This document shows positions 59,073-64,000 of a DNA stretch of 64,000 nucleotides, in pieces (within the stretch, counting starts at the first letter, position 1; the number at the start of each line of letters is the position of its first letter). This DNA comes from an uncultured Treponema sp. (GTDB lineage: Bacteria > Spirochaetota > Spirochaetia > Treponematales > Treponemataceae). The stretch lies in the NCBI GenBank assembly GCA_946615905.1, contig CAMOIE010000006.1:62001-126000 (forward strand). Reading direction: 5' to 3'. The notes beneath the pieces are model-generated. The model was not told the DNA's origin and did no database searches. It was given only the letters and a program-made list of their open reading frames with translations. The translations under genes were made by a program, and so were the position numbers.

Positions 59073-60395
59073 ATGAAAAAACTACTTGCAGCCGGCTCGA
59101 TTTTGCTGACTCTCGGAATTTTGGCTGGATGTTCAAAAAAAGAAACTGTTCAACTTTCGCCTGTCGACAAAATCATTGCCGAAGCTCAGGGGATGAGCCT
59201 TGAGGAATTGGCGAAAAAGGCCATCGAGGAATCAAAAGGAGCGACTTTCTACGGAGTCGGAAACTCTTCCCGCGGAAAATCAGCCCTTCCCCTCTTCATC
59301 GACTACTTGAAGTCAATTGACCCCAGCTACACGCTGAACTTTGAATGGCAGCAGCCTAAAAACAACAAGATTTTCGACCAGCTGACCGCAGACGCCCAGA
59401 AAGAGACAGGCACTTTCGCCATGACCCTTATCCAGGACGGAAACCAGATTCAGACAAAAATGGTCGACACAAATATCCTGAAACGCTTCGTCCCAAAAGA
59501 ATGGGCTGAGGCAAACGGAACAACAGCCGAAAAATTCACAGAATTCCTTCCATTGCAGACTTTGAACAAGGTTTTCATGTTCAACTCAACTGGAAGCAAA
59601 AAATACGCTAACTGCTGGGATTTCGTCGCGGAAGGCCAGCACTCACTCTACATGGACATCGACTCAGAGCTTGTCGGAAAGAACTTCCTCTACATGCTCA
59701 CAAAAGACGAATACGCCAACTGGCTCAAGGATGCCTATGACAAGCTCGATGCGGGAACAAAAGCCTACGTTGACAAATTTGTGAACGCAGTCGCAAATGA
59801 CGCAAAAGACTTCGGTCTCGGAGCAAACGGAAAATACGCCCTCGCATGGATTAAAATGTGGGTTGAGTCATACTCAGCGCAGACTGACGACGGCCCGATC
59901 TGCAACACACTCGTCTCAAAGTCAGCGAAAGACCAGTCAGGACTTCTCGTATACTCAAAGCTCCGCTCTGTAAAGGAGTCATCAGAGGTCTCTGTCAACA
60001 ACATCAAGGTCGCGGCCTATGAGGACGGCTATCAGGGAATCGGCGGCTACGGCTACAAGCACTACCTCTTTGTCACAAAGAACTCCCCTCTTCCGTGGAC
60101 ATCATGCGCCTTTATCGCTTACATGACATGTACAAAAGAAGGATTCCAGGCTTGGGGTAAGGACATGGGCGGCTACTCAGGAAACCCGAACGTCGCAAAG
60201 GCGACAGAGGAAGCCTACCACCACTCAACAGGCGGAAACAAAGACGGCGTTACAGTATTCCCGGCAAAGAACGACCGTGGCTACGACTGGTGGACGACAA
60301 GCGGCAAACTGGTTCTCGAAGACCCTGCTTACTGCGCGTCAGTCGCATTCACAGTCGGCTCTTGGATTGAGCTTTTGACAAAATACAGCAACTAA
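59073..60395 (+). CDS. ABC transporter substrate-binding lipoprotein (Fe3+/polyamine-type)
   Basis: Extracellular solute-binding protein of the family 1/6 group (440 aa). The signal ends LGILAGC, a normal lipobox. The mature part begins after a charged stretch and contains ATFYGVGNSSRGKSALPLFIDYLK and YAALAWIKMW-like segments; aromatic and Asp residues are frequent, but no iron-binding Tyr pair can be named from sequence. The partner permease with two fused domains and the PotA/FbpC-type ATPase suggest uptake of Fe3+, polyamine, thiamine or phosphonate. Start at 59073, five bases after GGAGG. Confidence 0.85.
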   Translation: MKKLLAAGSILLTLGILAGCSKKETVQLSPVDKIIAEAQGMSLEELAKKAIEESKGATFYGVGNSSRGKSALPLFIDYLKSIDPSYTLNFEWQQPKNNKIFDQLTADAQKETGTFAMTLIQDGNQIQTKMVDTNILKRFVPKEWAEANGTTAEKFTEFLPLQTLNKVFMFNSTGSKKYANCWDFVAEGQHSLYMDIDSELVGKNFLYMLTKDEYANWLKDAYDKLDAGTKAYVDKFVNAVANDAKDFGLGANGKYALAWIKMWVESYSAQTDDGPICNTLVSKSAKDQSGLLVYSKLRSVKESSEVSVNNIKVAAYEDGYQGIGGYGYKHYLFVTKNSPLPWTSCAFIAYMTCTKEGFQAWGKDMGGYSGNPNVAKATEEAYHHSTGGNKDGVTVFPAKNDRGYDWWTTSGKLVLEDPAYCASVAFTVGSWIELLTKYSN

Positions 60396-60404
60396 TAATT
60401 GACT

Positions 60405-60470
60405 AATTTGGGCGTTCCGCCGTTCGTCTTGCGAGCGGCGGCGCGCTTTCCGTGGTTCCGCAGCCACTTT
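60405..60470. repeat. GC-rich repeat element inside the ABC operon (first copy)
   Basis: Between binding-protein and permease genes. It begins GGGCGTTCC (60410–60418), then GCCGTTCG/CGAGCGGC-like dyad, then GCTTTCCGTGGTTC (60445–60458), identical to 31640–31653. No T-tract. The permease ribosome site follows directly. Confidence 0.6.
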
Positions 60471-60490
60471 TACGAGGAGAGGAGCTTTTT

Positions 60491-62317
60491 ATGAGTTCAA
60501 ATGAAAAATCTTTGAGCAAAAGTCTCATTTTTAAATACAAACTGAAAACATTCTTTTCAAAACCGCAAAACATAATCCTGCTCGCATTTGGAATTGTGCT
60601 GACATTTTCCACGGTAGCTCCGATTATCGCAATCGTCCGGGACACGTTGGAAATTCACCCCGGTACAATCGACCAGCATTTGACCGGCCGGGTCGCCGGA
60701 TTCACAGTCGTAAACTACATAGACCTTTTCACAAGCAAGCTTGCCATGACAAACCTCTGGAAGCCGCTTATAAACACCCTTGCGCTCTCAATCTCCACCT
60801 GTTTTATCTCAATCGTATACGGTGGATTTTTCGCCTTTTTGGTGACGCGAACCAATCTTCCTTTCAAAAAATATCTTTCGTCAATATTCATATTTCCATA
60901 TATCATGCCCCAGTGGACACTCGCCGTCGTCTGGCAGAACATGTTCAACTCCAACGCGGTCTGCGGCACTGCCGACGGACTTTTAGCCTCCCTCTTTGGA
61001 ATCAACATGCCCCACTGGTGGTGCATGGGAATTTTCCCGTCAGCGGTAGTCCTCGGCCTTCACTACGCCCCTTTCGCCTACATTCTGATTGGCGGAATCT
61101 TCAAGAACATGGACGCTAACCTTGAGGAGGCCGCCACGATTCTGGACACGCCAAAATACAAAATCATGCTCAGAATCACAGTCCCGATGATAAAGCCCGC
61201 GATTCTCTCGACGATTCTTCTGGTCTTCGGCTCGGCCATGGGTTCTTATCCGGTTCCTCATTACTTGAATTTAACGACCCTCTCCACAAAATATATTTCG
61301 ATGAACGCAAAGTACACAGGCGAGGCCTCTGTCCTTGCAATCATCATGATGCTTTTCGGAGTCGCGATTTTGGGTCTGAACCAAATGTCCCTCAAGTCCC
61401 GCAAAAACTACACGACCGTCACCGGAAAGTCAGGTCAGCTGAGCAAAATCAACCTTGGAAAAATCGGCAAGTACATTTTCGGAGTGGCCTTTATCCTGCT
61501 CACCTTCTTCACGTCAATCTGGCCGATTATCCTCTTCGCCCTTGAGACCTTCCTACCCAACCCCGGCGACTATTCATTCTTGTATACTCTCGACCCGCAG
61601 AATCTGACATCAAAATGGTGGATGACGGCGGAAAACCTCACGGAAAACGGCCTCTACGGTCAGAAGGGAATTTTCTTCAACAACACAATCTGGCACGCAT
61701 TCCGTGGAACCCTCCTGCTCTCATTCGCCTGCGCCCTGATTGCAGGAACAATCGGAACTCTGATCGGTTATGCGGTCTCCAAAAACAGGCGGTCAAAGTG
61801 GGCGAACTACGTCAACAACGTGGCCTTCCTTCCATATCTAATGCCGTCTTTGGCTGTCGGTGCCGCCTTCTTCATACTCTTCTCGAACAAGCACATCAAT
61901 CTGTTCAACACCTACTGGCTTTTGATTATCGCGGGTGTGGTAAAATACATCCCCTTCGCAAGCCGTGCCTCCCTGAACTCAATGCTGCAGATTTCGGGAG
62001 AACTTGAGGAAGCCGCCGTAATCCAGAACATTCCCTGGTTCAAGCGGATGATAAAAATCATTATCCCGATTCAAAAGTCGTCCATAATCTCAGGCTACAC
62101 CCTGCCCTTTATGACCTGCCTCCGAGAACTTTCGCTCTTCTTGCTTTTGTGTACCCAGGGCTTCATTCTCTCAACGACGCTGGACTACTTCGACGAGATG
62201 GGTCTGTACGCATTCTCAAGCGCAATCAACCTGATTTTGATTGTGACGATTTTGTTCTTCAACACACTGGTAAATAAAGTGACCGGGGCCAGCCTCGACT
62301 CTGGAATCGGAAAATAA
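60491..62317 (+). CDS. ABC transporter permease with two fused transmembrane domains
   Basis: A 608-aa inner-membrane protein carrying two copies of the binding-protein-dependent permease domain, as in FbpB/ThiP. EAA loops that contact the ATPase are ANLEEAATILDTPKYKIML in the first half and GELEEAAVIQNIPWFKRMI in the second. About twelve hydrophobic helices are visible. The ATG at 60491 is used because AGGAG lies eight bases upstream; the longer reading extends into the repeat element. It should pair with the preceding lipoprotein and following ATPase. Confidence 0.92.
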   Translation: MSSNEKSLSKSLIFKYKLKTFFSKPQNIILLAFGIVLTFSTVAPIIAIVRDTLEIHPGTIDQHLTGRVAGFTVVNYIDLFTSKLAMTNLWKPLINTLALSISTCFISIVYGGFFAFLVTRTNLPFKKYLSSIFIFPYIMPQWTLAVVWQNMFNSNAVCGTADGLLASLFGINMPHWWCMGIFPSAVVLGLHYAPFAYILIGGIFKNMDANLEEAATILDTPKYKIMLRITVPMIKPAILSTILLVFGSAMGSYPVPHYLNLTTLSTKYISMNAKYTGEASVLAIIMMLFGVAILGLNQMSLKSRKNYTTVTGKSGQLSKINLGKIGKYIFGVAFILLTFFTSIWPIILFALETFLPNPGDYSFLYTLDPQNLTSKWWMTAENLTENGLYGQKGIFFNNTIWHAFRGTLLLSFACALIAGTIGTLIGYAVSKNRRSKWANYVNNVAFLPYLMPSLAVGAAFFILFSNKHINLFNTYWLLIIAGVVKYIPFASRASLNSMLQISGELEEAAVIQNIPWFKRMIKIIIPIQKSSIISGYTLPFMTCLRELSLFLLLCTQGFILSTTLDYFDEMGLYAFSSAINLILIVTILFFNTLVNKVTGASLDSGIGK

Positions 62318-62450
62318 ATTCGGGCGTTGCACGCTTTCGCGTGCCGCTCACTAGGTTTCGGTGCCCTCATTCGCGACAGGCTTTCGACAAGCTCCAGCCC
62401 ATCGCGAACAGCTCCGCCGCCACTACAATCGCTAACGCATTTGCAAAACA
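62318..62450. repeat. GC-rich repeat element inside the ABC operon (second copy)
   Basis: Contains GGGCGTTGC (62322–62330), a GCACGC/GCGTGC dyad, TTCGGTGCCCTCATTCG (62357–62373, near copy of 31651–31668), TTTCGACAAGCTC (62382–62394) and CTACAATCG (62423–62431). It separates permease and ATPase genes without an intrinsic terminator, so the operon could still be read through. Confidence 0.6.
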
Positions 62451-62460
62451 GGAGATTTTT

Positions 62461-64000
62461 ATGCCGGCAATTAAACTTTCAAATATCACAAAAAGATGGG
62501 GAAAATTCTTCGGAGTAGACAACGTTTCTCTCGATATCCCCGACAACTCATTCATCACACTTCTGGGACCTTCCGGCTGCGGAAAGACCACGATTCTCCG
62601 CATGATTGCGGGTCTTGAGACCCCGACCGAGGGAAAAATTGAAATCGGCGGCCGAGTGGTCTTCGACTCCTCAAAGGGAATCAACATTCCGGCCAACAAG
62701 CGCAAAGTCGGCTTCCTTTTCCAAAACTACGCCCTCTGGCCCAACATGACCGTCTACCAGAATATTTCTTTCGGACTCAAAAACGTCAAGGAAGAGCTGC
62801 CCCTGATAGACGCTACAGCCCTGCAAATTTCAGATGAAATCCGCGTATTGAAATTCGCCGGAGAAGTAGCCGACGAAATCAACGCCTGCAAGGACAAGAC
62901 TGGAAAAATCGACTCGACAAAGGCCTGCCTAAAGCTGATTGACGACTTCTCAATCTCGATGTTCACGGCAAAGAAAATCCTGGCCCTCAATTTGCAGGTA
63001 GAGCCGAAGGCCTCGATAAAGGGCAACGCGGAAATAAACGCTCTGGAAGCTGAACTCAAAAAAATCACAGAGGGCTGGAAAGCCAAGGGCATGGACTTGA
63101 ACGACAAGTGCGAGGTCACGCAAAACGGACAAGTCGTCCGAAAAGTCCGCAGGCTGACAGCAGAGGAAATCGATCTGAAAGTCCGACAATGCTCCAAAGT
63201 CGTAAAAATCGGCATGTTCATGGACAGGTATCCGGCAGAGCTTTCTGGCGGTCAGCAGCAGCGCGTCGCAATCGCAAGAACCCTAGCTCCAAGCCCCGAA
63301 GTCCTCTTTATGGACGAGCCGCTCTCAAACCTTGACGCAAAGCTCCGCCTTGAGATGCGCTATGAGCTACAGCGTCTGCACGTTGAGACCGGCGCGACTT
63401 TCGTCTACGTCACCCACGACCAGATGGAAGCCATGACGCTGGCGACAAAAATCTGCCTTATGAACAACGGCGTTCTCCAGCAGTACGATGCCCCCCTTAC
63501 AGTCTACAAGGAACCGGTCAACCTTTTTGCGGCGGACTTCGTAGGAAATCCGTCAATCAACTTCATCGAGGCAAAGGCCAGCCAAGAAGGGGACGGTTCT
63601 GTCAAAGTGAAGATTTTCGACAAAATGGAGGCGAAATTCGTCCCGAACGAAAAGCTCGACTTGGCCGCATGGTTTGCAAAACGGGACTCAGAGGCACAGG
63701 CGAAAAATCAGGCGGAAACAGAGCGTCTTAAGGTCAAGGGAGCCGTAGAAAAGGCAAACAAGGATGAGGTTTTCAAGCCGAGAATCCAAAAGGTCGAGGA
63801 AGTTGACTATTCAGTTTTGGACGACGGGGAAGTCACAAACGAGGATTTGATTCTGGCAGTCCGGCCGGAACATCTTACGATTGAGGACGGGGGAAAATTC
63901 CCGGCAACAATCTACGGAACCATGCCTACGGGTATGGAATCAACCCTCAAATTCAACGTGAACGGCTACCTGCTCACCGGTGTTGAATTCGGCTCGGCCG
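62461..64000 (+). CDS. ABC transporter ATPase with a large insertion, 3' end outside the window
   Basis: FbpC/PotA-type ATP-binding subunit; 513 residues are visible and the gene continues. Walker A GPSGCGKT (36–43), Q-loop Gln88 (FLFQNYALWPNMTVYQN), signature LSGGQ (261–265), Walker B VLFMDEP (281–287) and H-loop His319. The Q-loop-to-signature distance is 173 residues, against about 52 in MalK, because of a ~120-residue insertion (about 112–245). A second, charged insertion of ~60 residues lies in the C-terminal TOBE region before VRPEHL. The catalytic core seems intact. GGAG precedes the ATG. Confidence 0.9.
   Translation, partial: MPAIKLSNITKRWGKFFGVDNVSLDIPDNSFITLLGPSGCGKTTILRMIAGLETPTEGKIEIGGRVVFDSSKGINIPANKRKVGFLFQNYALWPNMTVYQNISFGLKNVKEELPLIDATALQISDEIRVLKFAGEVADEINACKDKTGKIDSTKACLKLIDDFSISMFTAKKILALNLQVEPKASIKGNAEINALEAELKKITEGWKAKGMDLNDKCEVTQNGQVVRKVRRLTAEEIDLKVRQCSKVVKIGMFMDRYPAELSGGQQQRVAIARTLAPSPEVLFMDEPLSNLDAKLRLEMRYELQRLHVETGATFVYVTHDQMEAMTLATKICLMNNGVLQQYDAPLTVYKEPVNLFAADFVGNPSINFIEAKASQEGDGSVKVKIFDKMEAKFVPNEKLDLAAWFAKRDSEAQAKNQAETERLKVKGAVEKANKDEVFKPRIQKVEEVDYSVLDDGEVTNEDLILAVRPEHLTIEDGGKFPATIYGTMPTGMESTLKFNVNGYLLTGVEFGSA

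Noticed and set aside
1-64000. CRISPR arrays, insertion sequences, prophage or rRNA genes
   Set aside because: No regularly spaced repeats, transposase, integrase, phage structural genes or rRNA sequence were seen on either strand.

Overview
The window looks like part of a host-associated Treponema chromosome (Spirochaetes). The evidence is the gene order cheA–cheW(-cheR-like)–cheX–cheY, the two SpoIIE-type phosphatases with a STAS protein, a PPi-type phosphofructokinase, relaxed lipoboxes, a eukaryote-type IleS, and an operon that joins sugar-nucleotide enzymes to a xanthine-dehydrogenase-like complex. The species cannot be named from sequence alone. Coding density is high. I see no prophage, insertion sequence, CRISPR array or rRNA. 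One tRNA gene (Val, anticodon GAC) is present.

Layout. 1–6.7 kb: lipoprotein fragment, CDF metal transporter, VanY-like carboxypeptidase, a partner-switching operon (two PP2C/SpoIIE phosphatases plus a STAS antagonist) and an RRM protein. 6.8–16.1 kb: ArsB/NhaD-like permease, PPi-PFK, QueD, PilZ protein, RlmM-like methyltransferase, a lone CbiL, LeuB, a large uncharacterised protein and PgeF. 16–25.6 kb: IleS, a VapBC-type toxin–antitoxin pair, AroB, cysteine desulfurase, HAD hydrolase and UvrD/PcrA. 25.6–35.5 kb: RimO–RodZ–LolA, an outer-membrane protein, a U32 peptidase, a divergent esterase/MetA pair and CimA. 35.7–45.7 kb: tRNA-Val, the chemotaxis operon, an outer-membrane protein, DapL and a two-component system. 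46–52.4 kb: LeuA with an upstream leucine attenuator, an RlpA/SPOR protein, a small periplasmic protein, OppA and ribosomal protein S4. 52.5–64 kb: an NDP-sugar dehydratase/epimerase and an aminotransferase run straight into three xanthine-dehydrogenase-like subunits, then an Fe3+/polyamine-type ABC transporter whose ATPase gene leaves the window.

Amino-acid biosynthesis is scattered over single-gene units: leuA, leuB, cimA (isoleucine by the citramalate route), metA (predicted acetyl-CoA type), dapL and aroB.

The most notable signals are these. (1) About fourteen transcription units have a sigma-70 -10 box only 6–8 bp before the start codon, usually with a -35 box 16–18 bp further up and no Shine–Dalgarno, which predicts widespread leaderless mRNA. 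(2) A Leu-rich 17-residue leader peptide and a perfect intrinsic terminator precede leuA, and the leader peptide itself appears leaderless. (3) The large subunit of the xanthine-dehydrogenase-like complex has lost the usual molybdopterin-binding motifs while its 2Fe-2S partner keeps all eight cysteines; the whole complex is translationally coupled to sugar-nucleotide genes. (4) The ABC ATPase carries an insertion of about 120 residues between its Q-loop and signature motif. (5) A family of GC-rich intergenic repeats shares short exact blocks, and some copies sit inside the ABC operon.
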